A stretch of DNA of 64,000 nucleotides from contig JBBHKE010000953.1 of assembly GCA_037447655.1 (NCBI GenBank), positions 279,001 through 343,000 on the forward strand, written 5' to 3'. Position 1 is the first letter of the stretch. The number at the start of each line of letters is the position of its first letter. Of this stretch, positions 33,173 to 45,836 are shown piece by piece. The stretch comes from Zygnema cylindricum. Lineage: Eukaryota; Streptophyta; Zygnematophyceae; Zygnematales; Zygnemataceae. The position numbers and the translations under genes are program-made. The notes beneath the pieces were generated by a model. That model ran no database searches, was not told where the DNA came from, and saw only the letters and a list, made by a program, of their open reading frames with translations.

Positions 33173-33408
33173 AGGGATGTCCCCATGTAATTGATAATTT
33201 GAAAATATATTTTGGACTTTAATGAAGATTCTCCGTACTACTTTGAACAGCATCCCAAACTGGCAAACTCCCAATGTGCGAAAATGAAATCGGTACTTTG
33301 GAATGTGAAGCTAGTAGACGTGGGTACGATTTATTACGATTGAAGACGACTACGAAACTTCAGAAAAATGTTGACGTACGCAAAAACAACGACGGTTGTA
33401 GACGTCTA
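33173..33408. mobile_element. TIR element T2, left part only
   Basis: Starts AGGGATGTCCCCATGTAA and matches T3/T4 internally (GATTCTCCGTACTACTTTGAA; ATGTGCGAAAATGAAATCGG). It is cut at 33409 by the LTR of element E. Confidence 0.7.
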
Positions 33409-34581
33409 TGTTGAAAAAAAGTAATTAATATTCACTTATTAATTTAGACTCTAGAGTGCAAAGAGAGAGAGAGAGAGTCACCATGGCTGCGGCGATAGTC
33501 AGAAAGAAACAGGCAGACAGGCATACAAATTGATAGATTGCCAAAATGCTGCCCTAAACTAGATTTTAACCTAAGTTTGTGAAGTACTAGATAGACTACG
33601 CCTTAATTATTATGGCGTTAACAAAACGATACACATATCCTGTTCGCAATGTATTTAAAGTGTCACGCAAAATGTCACTTTCATTAAATCAGACCAAAAT
33701 TGACAAACAACATCTATAGTCGAACGACGCTCGCGGACGTGAATCTAACCGTGTCAAATACATGATTTGACGGACCTCGTCGCCCCCGCCAAACCCGAAT
33801 GAATCTTTGGCGGCTATCGAATATAGCGGCGCGCTGTGCCACGTGGCGTCACATCATTGGACGCCGGAAAGGATGGGAGGAGGAACGATGGCTCCCATGT
33901 TGACAAGTGTCAACCACAAGGCCATGTTGTACAATGGCCGTTTGGGGATAGCCTCACGCGGTGCCACGTGGCGCCATATTATTTGATATCGGAGAAGATG
34001 GGAGGAGGAACCATGGCTCCCGATTTGGCAAATGTCACCTTGTAGACCATGTCGTACAATGGCCGTACAATAAGTACATCACCCATCGTACCTTCTTGTA
34101 CTATATAGTGTTCCTGTTGGACTAGGGTTTAGTAGTAGGTAGTCGTGAGTAGGCAGACCAAGACTTAGTGATATTTAGGTACCTCTCTTTAAAAGAGCTT
34201 GTTACTATAAAGGTCATCTTTGACCAACCATAACTTAATGCTCGGGTGAGCAAATTCAGTGATTCTTTTTGCTGCGGACTCAGGGGAGTCCAAGCTACAC
34301 ATAGGTGTAGTCGGTTGGAGTCTTTACGTGCCAGGGTGGCACTTATTCAGTGGGAAAGTCAAAGTGGGGAATATTGTCCAAAACACATATTCAAGCTTTG
34401 CATTCTGTGGTGGAACTGAGCACACAGAAGGTTTTGTCTTCACTGGGGTGAAGGTGTATTGGGGCTTTGATTATCAAGGGATCATTCATTTGGGTTTATA
34501 TCAACTTGGAGTCGGCACTATCTAGATTAGTTTCTTTTGGATCTGCGAATTCTGTGTGGCAATGAAGCCCATAGAATTTCA
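33409..34581 (+). repeat. element E 5' LTR
   Basis: 1173 bp, TGTTGAAAAA...ATTTCA. A roughly 125-bp block with GCCACGTGGCG is present twice in tandem (33838 and 33963); the 3' LTR has one. A TATATAG box is at 34102. The tRNA-like stretch (about 33535-33640, minus strand) is badly eroded. Confidence 0.8.
34102..34108 (+). promoter_or_regulatory. LTR TATA box of element E
   Basis: CTATATAG within TTGTACTATATAGTGTTCC, repeated at 48088-48094 in the 3' LTR. Placed downstream of the G-box block and about 470 bp before the LTR end, it fits the U3/R border. Confidence 0.55.
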
Positions 34582-35958
34582 GGTTATGGGCCCAAAATCT
34601 AGGGTTCCTATGTTCGATGGAACAGACTTCACTTATTGGGAGGTCACGATAGAGGGATTGATTTTCGAGAAGCACGTATGGGGAATTGTTCCGGGACAAG
34701 TGAGATGTTCGCCATTGGCTTTTGAGGAGCTTACTATAGGGAATCATCTGTGGCTGCCCAAAATATCAACCGGAGTTCAGATGCAACGGAAGGTGAAGGG
34801 AAAAACGTTGCCGTGAATGGGGAATTAGGGGAGAAGGATAAAGGGACACCTATGGTGAGGGGAGTTAGGCTCTCAGCTATGGTACCACTCGTAGGGATTA
34901 AAACTGAAGAAAATGACAGAAAAATATGGGAATATAAAAACACTATAGCAAAACATCTCAAACCTAGATATGTGTCTAAGTCCATAGTTATCACTCTTTT
35001 AAGTCTAACAAAGTCTTCGAAAATCTGGGAAACACTAATTCAGATTTATAAGAGTGAGACTATACAGAGACAACAATTAGTAAAACAGGAAATAGAGGCC
35101 TATGTTTATAGAGGCGGTAGCATGATAGAGTTTTGCAATGATATTGCTGCGTTATATGTTGAGCTTGCTAGTGCGGATATGTAGAATCTGAGGAGAGAAA
35201 GATTAATACACTAATCATGAAGCTTCTAGATGAGTACGAAGATATCATTTACCGTATGCAGGGAATGGATGGCTCCTCATGGACTTGGAGCATTACTATG
35301 GGGATAATTCTTGTGAGGGAAAGCACTTTGGAGCTTCGTCGGAGAAGTGACAGGGTGACTGCATTTACAGCTGGTGGTGACTGGCGGAAAAGTGATGTGA
35401 GGAATGGCGGTGACGAGCGGAAGCGTGATGATAGGAAGAACGACAAAGGTAAACCTTATCGGAACTTCGGTGGAAAGAGAGGGAGAGGAAAAGAAAAGGG
35501 AGCTTTGAAAAAATGGGTTTGCTTTGCTTGTAGGAAATCGGGTCACTATATGGAGGAGTGTCCTTGTTTGGAAGAACTTAGAATTCGGTATGTGAATGAG
35601 GAGGAAGAAGGGGAAGAGGAGAAGGAGGATAAAGAAAATTTGGAGCTTCTTCACATCGGTAGAATAGAGAAGAGAGAAAAACACACAGAAATTCCACGAA
35701 GGCAACAGTGTACTTTTGGAGATATAAGGGAAGTAAAGAAATAGGAGGTACTTGAGGATGTCGAAGAGTGTAGAGTGGATGACTTAGAAATGAGAAAGTC
35801 AGATTTAGGATCCATAAGTGAAAATGGAAAAGATAAAATTAATGAGGATAATTTTATAGATATTTTGAAAATGGAAAACTGGTTGGAAAGGGAGATTTCC
35901 ACGGATTCGGAGGAAAGGGGAAAAGTGAAACTATAAGGGGTTTTAAAAGATATGGGAG
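34562..35958 (+). pseudogene. element E Gag remnant
   Basis: ATG at 34562, inside the LTR, gives MKPIEFQVMGPKSRVPMFDG and uses the same primer site/gag overlap (GGTTATGGGCCCA at 34582-34594). Frames shift near 34815 and 35183. The following parts match copia Gag (QIYKSETIQRQQLVKQEIEA; TLELRRRSDR) and a zinc knuckle CFACRKSGHYMEEC near 35520-35562. After a Lys/Glu-rich tail the protease and integrase are missing; it runs directly to RT-like sequence beyond copia C. Confidence 0.8.
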
Positions 35959-35963
35959 AAGAG

Positions 35964-37029
35964 TGTAGAAATTAATGGTCCATTTAAAGTATTTTCTAGG
36001 TCTAAATAGAAATATAGAAAGAAACCGAGGCAGTCTACCTCTAACTTCTCTCTCCAACTCTCAAACTTGTCGCAGTCACTTAAAAATTGAAGAGGAAGCT
36101 AGAGCCATGGCTACCTAGGCTATCCAGAGGTTTACGGGAAATATATATTAGTTAATTTACCGTTAGGGGTTTATTTACGAAAAAGATATATGCCGGCCAC
36201 AGGATTTGATCCTGGTACCTGCCGGACGGCAAGCAGCCGGTAGCCGGTAGCCTTAGCCGTTAAGTCTTTAACTGGTGTTACGTACTATATGGTTTGATAT
36301 TTAATTAAACATTACCAGGTATGATAATTCATTTAACTGTAATTTTTTACGGGATACATAGATCCACTAATGTAAAAGTACGGATTACGGTACGGATAAG
36401 AAACGAATACCTCGCATTTATTTATTTAGCGAAACGAATACCGCGCATGTATTATTACGGCTACAATTAAATGTGAATTTAATCCGACGGTCGGAATTAA
36501 CGCCGAGATCGCGGAAGAGGATTTCGGCAGTTTTTTGTCATCGCCACATCGGATGACACGTGGCGGAATTACATTGGATCGCGGCATCTCCGAGGATTAA
36601 GGGAGCGAATCCGGATATACCACGTGTCGACATTTAGGCCATGTCGTACACTGTCCGTACATAAAGTACACCGGCAGCTATACTTTTGTGTACGGAAGTG
36701 TAATCTGATTGGCTCCGTACATCAGTAGATAGAGTCTGTGAGAGAGATAGGACTTAGAAAAATTAGTAGATAGGATCCTCTCTCCCAGAGAGCTTCTTTA
36801 CAAAAGGTAAACTTTGACCCTCTATAACTTACTGCTCAGGGGAGCAAATTTAGAGATTCTTTTTGCTATCCACACAGGGGAGTCTTGCCTTTACAAGGGT
36901 GAAGGTGGTTAGAGTTATTGTCTGCGAGGGTGACAGTTGTTCTTGCTGAAACACAAAGGGGTCAGGGTTATCCTAGAGGCTTCTTGGAAGCTGTCCACTT
37001 TGAGGACTTATGGAGGTCTCAGTGTTTCC
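35964..37029 (+). repeat. copia C 5' LTR
   Basis: 1066 bp, TGTAGAAATT...GTTTCC (terminal CA changed to CC). tRNA-like stretch on the minus strand at about 36192-36262 (CAGGATCAAATCCTG when read on that strand). CACGTG cores are in U3. Confidence 0.88.
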
Positions 37030-38490
37030 GGTTATGGGCCCACCCTCTAAGGTACCAATCTTTAATGGAACTGGCTTCATATACTTGGAAAGTATGATAA
37101 AATGAGCTCTATGCGAAAAAAGGTTTTGGAGGATAGTGAGTGGATGGTTGGGGCGTCCATCAAGTCTTGGAATCCCTCCAAGGTTTGGAGGAAGCAGATT
37201 CACCAGGAAAGAGGATCCACCTTCAACGGAGGAAACAAAGGAAGGAGAGGTAGTGGACAAGGGAAAGGAGAAGGAGATGACCACACCAATAGCAACTGGT
37301 TCGACATTCATGTCACCTATTCCGAGGAACGAGGAGAATGATAGTGAAACTTGGGACTTCAATAATATGGCGGCAAAGCACTTCATCCTACGCCATCTCA
37401 CTCAAGGAATTGCATGTCCTCATTTGCAGGTAGAAAGGGCATCCGATCTTTGGATGGCTCTCATAGAGATGTACCGAAGTGGTACGATTCAGCAACAACA
37501 GTTGGCTGATCAGAAAGTTAAGGAGTATGTATACAAAGGGGGGAAGATGTTGGATTTTTGCAATGAGCTTGCTACACTCTTCATGGAGCTAGAGAGTGCG
37601 GGAAAAGATTTTAGTGAAAAAGAAAAGGTTAACTGTTACTGATGAAGTTACCCGATGAGTTCGAGAACATAGTCAACCGTGTGCAGGACTTGCCGCACTC
37701 AAGGTGGATATGGAACTCAGTGGTAGGGATGATTCTCGTTCGGGAGAATACGATTGAGATCCGAAGGGGAGGAAAGAGTGGCCAAGCCTTGGCAACTGCG
37801 ACCGATTGGAGGAACAAGGATTCCCGGAAACCGGTCGGAAACTATGGCGGGAGGGAGCAGAAAAATCAGACCGACGAGTTCGGACCAAGGGCTCCCAAAG
37901 GTTTATGTCATTTTTGTAAGAAACATGGGCACTATATGGCAGAGTGCACTAAGCTAACCGAGCTTCGGTTAAAGGAGGGGCAGACCGGTGGTACCCCGAG
38001 AGGAAAGAAAAAGGCCCTTGTGACACAGGTACATGAGGCGGAATCCGAGGACGAGGACGATGAGCTCCTTTTAGATGAGGAGTTGGAGGCGAAAAACGAG
38101 GTCGAAATTCCACGAAGGCAAAAATGTGCTTACGGTGGATTCAAAGGTGAAGCAGGTTGGATTGTAGATTCAGGTGCCTCCATGCACATGTGTAAGGATA
38201 GGCACCTGTTCACTAAGATAAGAAAGATTCCCACCGTAGAGATAGAGTACGCGGATGGGAGGATAGTCACCACTACTCTTGTAGAATCGGTAGATTTGAA
38301 AGTGTTAGTAGAAGGAAAGACATCCATCGTAACATTCTCTGATGTATTGTTTATTCCGGAGCTGAACAAAAACCTCATCTCTACATGTGTATTAGATGAT
38401 AAGGGTTTTTTTACTAGCACTAGGGAAGGAGTCTTTCTGCTGGTTTTGAGGAGGATGTCTATTTCATTGCTGAGAAAGGTAGCCATGTGA
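37010..38490 (+). pseudogene. copia C Gag-protease remnant
   Basis: ATG 37010 in the LTR, early frameshift near 37090, then Gag in 37136-37642 (PSSLGIPPRFGGSRF, IEMYRSGTIQQQQLADQK). A one-base change near 37637 moves it to 37642-38490, which holds CHFCKKHGHYMAEC and the protease site IVDSGASMHMCKD. Mostly intact in amino-acid content but not translatable as one product. Confidence 0.86.
37030..37044 (+). other. copia C primer binding site, internal initiator-Met tRNA type
   Basis: GGTTATGGGCCCACC adjoining the LTR, identical to copia A and B, inside the gag frame that starts at the ATG at 37010. Confidence 0.8.
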
Positions 38491-41362
38491 TGTTTAGGCT
38501 GGTTTTAATTAATGAAACAAAGAAACTTTATTATGCTGGTGTTCATGATATTATGATGTGGCATAAGAGACTTGGGCATGTGAATCTAGATAAGTTAAGA
38601 GAGATGAAAAAGATGGGAGTGGTGGAAGGGATTAAGTTTAGTGAGACTGATAATATAAGTGATTGTAGTGGATGTGCTCAAGGTAAAACACACAGATTAC
38701 CCTTTCCTAAAACAGCCACCTATAAGGGAGAAAAAATTCTAGATCTAGTACACACAGATATTTGGGGACCGCCTAAAGTGCCCTCACCGGGGGGGAAGAG
38801 ATATATGATGACTATCACTGATGATTGGTCTCAGTATTCCCGAGTGTATTTTTTGAAAAACAAATAAGAAGCTCAGGATTCTTTTAGACAATATAAAGTA
38901 TGGAGGGAAAAACTCCATGACACTCCAATCAAGAGAGTAAGGAGTGAGAATGGTGGGGAGTAGACTTCTAACCAGTTTGAGGATTTTCTGAGGGAAGATG
39001 GAGTCCAACACCAAAAGACAGTTCCAGAAAACGCGGAACAGAATGGGGTAGCTGAAAGGTTAAATAGAACACTAAGTGATAGTGCAAGAAGTATGTTGTC
39101 AGATAAAAAGATACGAAAATGGTTTTGGGCAGAAGCATTGAACTGTGCTAATTACCTCAAAAATAGAGTTCTTACTTAGCTATAAAAGATCAAACACCTT
39201 ATGAGAGATGGACAGGCCGGAAAACTAGACATATCTCACTTAAAGGTTTTCGGCAGTCAAGTTTTCAGTCTTGATACAGATCGGTCTAATTGGAAGCTAG
39301 AGCCTAAAGGAAAACCGGGATACTTATTAAGATATGATGAGGATGTTAAAGGATATAGAGTTTACGATATAAAAAGGGAAGATATAATCTTAGTAAAGCA
39401 TCTAGTAGTTATGGATGAAGGAAAGTTTGTGGATCCCTTCAAGCATACAAAGTCAGTAAAAATCAGATTTGAGTCAAAATAATCCGATGACTTTGAGCTT
39501 CCTAACTATCCAAGTTTTAGAGAAGATGACATTCTTGCATGTACAAATCAGACCGAAAAGGACTCGGCTGTGGAAACTCCAGTGACAACTCTACCCGAAG
39601 CGGAAGACGTGGTGGAAATTGATTCGGAATCAAGGGATAGGGGAGAAGCCGAGGTTGTTCGAAAGAATCCACGAGAAACCATCTATTCTGGCCTCAGATT
39701 TTAAAGGGGGAAGGAGAAGTAGCAAAAGATTGCAAGAAAAATAGGTTAATAACAAGGTAAATAAACTATCTCATCAAGATGAACCTCAGACTTATGGAGA
39801 GGCGATGACTTGTCCAGAAAGAAACCGGTGGAAGACAGCCATCAATGAGGAGATGGCCTCAATTATGGCTGCCGATACTTGGGAGGTGGTGGATTTTCCA
39901 CCTAACCGAAAACCAATCGGTTGTAAGTGGGTTTTCAAATTAAAACTAAACCCAGATAACATAATCGAGCGCTACAAGGCCCGATTAGTGGCAAAGGGAT
40001 TTACACAAAAGGAGGGAATTGACTACAAGGAAACCTTTGCCCCGGACGTCAGTTTTCCCTGTGTCCGCATACTTCTCAGCCTGGCAGCAACACAAGACAT
40101 GGTAGTGCACCAGATGGACATCAAGACAGTCTTTTTGCATGGAGAATTGGAAGAGGAGATCTTCATGCGACAACCCAAAGGATTTGTGGAGGAAGGAGAG
40201 GAGAGTAAGGTATGTCGGCTGATTAATTCTCTTTATGGTTTGAAACAGGCGCCTCGACAGTGGAATAAGAAGCTTGATGAGTTTCTTACCGGTCTGGAAT
40301 ATATCCGGATCAGCTCATATCACTCAATCTATTTTTGAAGATGAGGAAGGTTTTATATTTATTGCTATTTATGTTGATGATTTGCTTGTTTTAAGTAAAT
40401 CAATGGAAAAAATTAATAAACTAAAAACCGATCTTAAGGGGAGATTTGAAATGAATGATATGGGGGAAGCAAAATATATTTTGGGAATTCAAGTAGAGAG
40501 AGACCGAAAAAGAAAGATTATAAGATTGACTCAAAAGGACGCAATAGGGAACATGCTTGAAAAATTTCAGATGGATAAAGATAATAGTTGTACAACTCCA
40601 ATGGAGTTGAAGAAGGGAAGTGAGGGGAGTGAGAAAGGAGTCATAGTCTAAGACGAGGAATTATCTCCTGAAGAACAGAAGTTCATGCAGACTATTCCTT
40701 ACAGGCAAGTAGTGGGAAGTCTAATCTATTTTATGAATTGTACCTGGCCGGATTTAGCTGCAGCTGTAGGAGTGTTGAGTAGAAGTCTAAATGCTCCCAC
40801 TAAGAGGGATTAGGAGGCAGCTAAGAGAGTCGTAAGATATTTGATAGGAACTAGGGATCTATGGTTGCATTTGGGTGGGGAGAATACTTACATCACTACT
40901 TGGAGTGATGCCAATTATGGTGATGCTCCGATGAGGAGATGCACTTCTGGATATGTATTATATGTGGGTGATGGGGCTTGCTGTTGGAGTAGCAATCAGC
41001 AAAAAGTTATTGCTCAGTCCACCATGGAGGCTGATTATATGCCCTCTTGCTCTGCTGTAAAAGAATTGATGTGGGTCAAGTCTTTGCTTGGTGAGCTAGG
41101 TCACCTTAAGAGTGGTGTGCAAATTTTTTTTTGTGATAATCAGGCAGCAATCGCTATTTCTGCCAATCCTAAACATCATTTTAAAGCCAAACACATGGAA
41201 ATTACACTCAACTTTGTTAGAGAGAAAGTAGAAAATAAAATAACCAGTTTAGAGTACGGACCAGATAGTGAGATGGTAGCAGATATGATGACCAAACCTG
41301 TGCCTTCCCCTAAGCTAATTTTTTGCAGGGAGAAGTGTGGTCTGAAATTAAAGATTGACTAG
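38487..41362 (+). pseudogene. copia C integrase, RT and RNase H remnant
   Basis: Integrase zinc domain and first catalytic Asp are in 38487-38867 (WHKRLGHVNLDKL, LVHTDIWGPP). Stops at 38865, 38962 and 39178 follow. RT is in 39805-40338 (GCKWVFKLKL, MDIKTVFLHG, LYGLKQAPRQWN) and 40274-40651 (YVDDLLVLSKS), with RNase H to 41362 (SYVLY-type motif, FCDNQAAIAIS). At least six interruptions mark it as a pseudogene. Confidence 0.88.
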
Positions 41363-41375
41363 AAAATAAGGGGAG

Positions 41376-41876
41376 TGTAGAAATTAATGGCCCATTTAAA
41401 GTATTTTCTAGGTCTAAATAGAAATATAGAAAGAAACCGAGGCAGTCTACCTCTAACTTCTCTCTCCAACTCTCAAACTTGTCGCAATCATTGAGAAATT
41501 GGAGAGGAAGCTAGAGCCATGGCTACCTAGGCTATCCAGAGGTTTACGGGAAATATATATTAGGTTATTTACCGTTAGGGGTTTATAATCTAAAAAGATA
41601 TATGCTGGCCACAGGATTTGATCCTGGTACCTGCCGGGCGGTAAGCAACCGGTAGCCGGTAGCCTTAGCCGTTAAGTCTTTAACTGGTGTTACGTACTAT
41701 ATGGTTTGATATTTAATTAAACATTACCAGGTAGGATAATTCATTTAACTATAATTGTTTATGGGATATATAGATCCAGTAATGTAAAAGTACGGATTAC
41801 GGTACGGATAAGAAACCAATACCGCGCATTTATTTTTTTAGCGAAACGAATACCGCGCATGTATTATTACGGCTAC
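41376..41876 (+). repeat. copia C 3' LTR, first 501 bp only
   Basis: TGTAGAAATT onward, head type like the C 5' LTR (GGCCCATTTAAAG), cut at GGCTAC. The last 430 bp or so appear identical to 45900-46331. Confidence 0.88.
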
Positions 41877-42898
41877 TTTTGGATCTGTAGGCCTGGCTCG
41901 AAACAATCCCTCGGACAACTCTTCAGGTTCGGTTTCCGGAACCTCGGGGTTAGTGGGTTCGGGCCGCCAGAACCCTCCATCAGGGCGGACCCGGGTGTCG
42001 GAAGGGTAGATCTCTCGGTGGAGACTGGCACTGGCGTTGGGGAAGGTTCTTCCTTGGGAATAGGTGCAAATCTACCCTTGCTATCCTTGTGGTCAAACTT
42101 CTTCCCCCTTCCCGGCTGTGGAACCTCGCTATCGCTGCCACCTGCTCTCCTACGAGACCTCGAAGCTGGGCGCCCCCGGGACGGTCGCCTTGCTGCAGTG
42201 TCTTGGGAAGAAGATGGAGGAGGGCGAGAAGGAGGAGCCCTCCTGGGCTGTTCCCGCAAGGACTGGGAGGAACCACTCTCTGAAGAGCTACTTAGAATCT
42301 CCACTACCCCTCCCACTGGTTTAACCACCCGAGGCCGATCCGACCGAGACACTCTTTGCACCAACTCCTGCTTGACCTTCAGTTCATGAAGATCATGAAG
42401 AGCAAGGAGTTCCTTTCGACCAGGGCAGCTGGGATCCGTCAAAACTGCAGGGTCAATCTGAATTTCGGCCCTGGGAATCTTTGATCTGGTGTGAAGCCCG
42501 ACCTCCGGAAGGGGACCCAAAAGGGGCTCCCGCTGAGCTTGCCTTTTGGGCCTGGCCCGGGGTAACACTCGGTTTATTTCTTGAGCCTGTGCTCTGGACT
42601 CTTTTTTTTCCTCGGCAAAGGTTCTGGAGGCCTCCGCCAAGGAGGGAAAATGTTCAGGAGTGAGGCTAGGAGGAGATGGGGGCGAAGTTTGTGGTTCAGG
42701 TGGTTTTGGAGGAGTTTCAACCCTAACATGCTCAGGCATCATCCCCTGGAGAAACCGCTCTATGTTGGCAGGCGAGGAAAAGGGGACGGATTCTTCGGGA
42801 ACCTGTGACTCTTCTTCTGATACCACCGCTTCTCGATTCGCCCGTTCTTCTGGCCGCGCACCAGAGAGATTCTTATCTTGAGCTTCACCTCCCCCCAT
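41877..42898 (-). CDS. unidentified Pro/Ser-rich ORF (3'-truncated)
   Basis: Not recognised. The first ATG is at 42898 (MGGGEAQDKNLSGARPEE); the frame is open for about 340 codons up to the LTR junction at 41877. It is rich in Pro, Ser, Arg and Glu (PPKPPEPQTSPPSPPSL; SSSESGSSQSL; RRPSRGRPASRSRRR) with no membrane segment or zinc knuckle. Its GC content is clearly higher than the AT-rich LTR DNA on both sides. It could be the N-terminal Gag of a retroelement or a captured host gene piece. Confidence 0.45.
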
Positions 42899-44140
42899 GA
42901 TGACGAAGGTCTCGAAAGAGGAATTAACGACAGAAAACAATACTCGCTTCCGCCAAGAGAGCTTCTAAAGTCAAAAAGCTCCTATCCCCTCTAATCCGAA
43001 GGAGACAGGTTGCTTTTCAGTACTATGCTTATTCCACAGGAAGTCTATAGCATTTGTTCCCTCAAAACCCACTGTTTCGATGCCAGGAAATTGCAGTTTT
43101 ACCCCGGGAAGTCCCCACCAAAGCAAAAGGGACTAAAAGTGAATCACAAATGCACTACCACGTGGACATATAAAAAGAAATAGGAATGGCTGTTTCAGAT
43201 TTAACAATATCACCTTGACCACAGAAATGAAATATAAGATTGAAGATATAAAAGATGGCGAAGCAAGCTTAACATACCCCGGCAATTTACGATAACAAAG
43301 GGAGAAAGGCGAAACCTCTCTTGATGGCAGTGTAAATGGGTATGGTACTCATTCAACCCTCGGTGTCCGCGGCTAAGAACCGACTAGACTCTTCTCAGTT
43401 TCAAGCAGCGACAAATCCAAAAATCACCCAAAAGGACGGTAGTGCCAACCACCAGCCCGAACTATGATTCCCAAAATGGACAAATCCAAAAACAGAGATG
43501 GCAATAAAGTCAAACAACCCAAAGATTCTCAAGCAACCTGTCTCCTTCGGCCCCAAGCGCCTTATACATCAAAGTTTGTCCAAAATCAGGTCCAAAAGCC
43601 AAACCTACGCTATTAGCCAATGAGCGACCAGCAACGGCAATCGAACTGACATAAGACAAAATAATGTGTACTACTCTTGGGGCAAAAAGTTGGACCTCTG
43701 ACCACGGCTAGATCCGCGGCCGGAAGTTATTATTTCTTCCTCAGTTTTTAAGACAAAGTACTAAAAAGACACGGACGTGCCAAGCTTTGACTTAATGTAA
43801 TTAATTAACCACTGGTCAGCTGAATCTGAACTGAATTGCTACAGACAGCTAACAGCAAAATCTAGATTACAATCCGGAAGTCTACGTGACAATCCACAAT
43901 GAACCCTCCACTAGGGCTGGTGGAAGTTAGTACTATGTGACCGAACTGCGATCTTTCAGACGGTAGAACTTTGTCGTCCAGCCTCTGTTAGGCACGAAAC
44001 AAAGTGCGTCTTGTTCAGTAGAGGAAATACTTCAATCCTTCCGGCAGGTTGTGCGGGCTTCTCCGAAACCTGAGAATAGTACGGGTCGGAAGGGTACGGA
44101 AATCCTCGGTAATATAGAAGTGTGCCTGAAAAGCACTCGA
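42899..44140. other. unassigned DNA between the GC-rich ORF and copia D
   Basis: No ORF of substance and no clear LTR. It probably belongs to the same foreign segment as the ORF at 41877 (its upstream region on the minus strand). Confidence 0.4.
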
Positions 44141-45836
44141 GCTTGACAAGACTCCCCTGAGTCGTAAACAAAAAGAATATCTGAATTTGCTTCCATGAGG
44201 AGTGAGTTATAAAGGGTCAAAGTTGACATTTTGTACAAAGGCTTTTCTGGGAGAGAGGGTCCAATCTATAAAAATTTTCTAAGTCCAATCTCTCTCTAAA
44301 ACTCTATCTACTGAAGTACGGCACCAATCATAATAGTGTATCGTACATAAAGGTACAGGCGGCGGTGTACTTTTTTTACGGCCATTGTACGACATGGCCA
44401 ACAAGTCGACACATGTCATTTTTGGATTCGTTCCTGGAATCCCCGGAGATGTTGTAATCCAATGTGATTGCGCCACGTGGCGATTGATATGACGTCGTCC
44501 ACAAACTGCTTAAAACCCATTTCGCGATCTCGGCATGCTTCATGGCTGTCCGATTAAGCTGGATTACAATCATGGCCGTCATAAATACTTGCGCGATATT
44601 TGTTTTGCCTTCGAAACAAAATGCGCGATATCCGTTTCGGATGCGCCGTACGCCGTACATTACAAACTGTATCTATGTCTAAATTTCCCGCTGAATGAAA
44701 TAGCCTACGTGTTAACATTCAAATAACTACCAAACCCTATATCATATATCTCCGGTTTAGACTAGATGGCTAAGGTTACCAGCTACTGGCTTCCTTGACG
44801 AACGGCAGTACCAGGTTCAAATCCTGGGTCCGCCAAGTTCATTTGGTAAAATCTTCCAACCTAATATCGGTCCCCGTCGGGATAGCATAGGCGGCCATGG
44901 CTCCATCTCCCTTTCCAACTTTCAGTGACTGCGACAAGTGTGGGAGCTAGAGAGAGGAGTTACAAGCAGGCTACCTTTGCTTCTTTTCTACATATTACAA
45001 AACCTAGAAAATACTAAAATAACCTTTTATTTCTAAACTCCCGTTATTTTCTAGTCACTTTTTATTTTAAGAACACACTTCTCGCGGCAGAAAAATTAGT
45101 TTAGGGGAAGGAACAGGTTTGGTCATCATATCTGCTACCATTTCACTATCTAGTTTATACTCCAAATTGATAATATCTTGTTTTCTACTTTCTCCCTAAC
45201 AAAGCTAAGTCTAATGTCCATGTGTTTGGCTTTAAAGTGATATTTAGGATTGGCAGAAATGGCATTGCCAGCCTGATTATCACAAAACACTTTCTGGACA
45301 CCACTCTTAAGATGACCAACCTCACCAAGCAAAGACTTGACCCACGTTAATTCTTTTACAGCAAAGCAAGAAGCCATATTTTCAGCCTCCATGGTGGACT
45401 GAGCAATGACCTTTTGCTGCTTGCTGCTCCAGCAGCAAGCCCCATCACCCACATACAATACATATCAAAATGTGCATCTTCCCATAGGAGCATCCCTATA
45501 GCTGGCATCACTCCAAGTGGTGATGTCAGTATTTTTCCCACCCAAATGCAACCATAGATCACTAGTTTTTATGAGATATCTATGGACTCTCTTAGCTTCC
45601 TCCCAATCTTTCTTGGTGGGAGCATTCAGACTCATTCTTAGTATTCCTACGGCTGCGGCTATGTCTGAACGGGTACAATTCATGAAATAAATTAATTTGC
45701 CCACTACTTCTCTATAAGAGATGGTATGCATAAATCTTTTCTCTTCTGGGGCTACCTCATCATCTAAGATTATAAGTCCCTCCTCCTCACTCCCTTCACT
45801 TCCCTTCTTTAATTCCATAGGAGTGGTACAACTATT
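44141..45836 (-). mobile_element. copia fragment D (3' LTR plus RT/RNase H end)
   Basis: On the minus strand, 45836-45046 encodes the RT C-terminus and RNase H (MELKKGSEGSEEEGLII, SYRDAPMGRCTF, FCDNQAGNAIS) with a break near 45460. A diverged LTR follows from about 45035 to 44141, truncated there and lacking its last 150 bp or so. The plus-strand tRNA-like stretch at 44765-44835 has a perfect T-arm (CCAGG TTCAAAT CCTGG). Confidence 0.82.
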
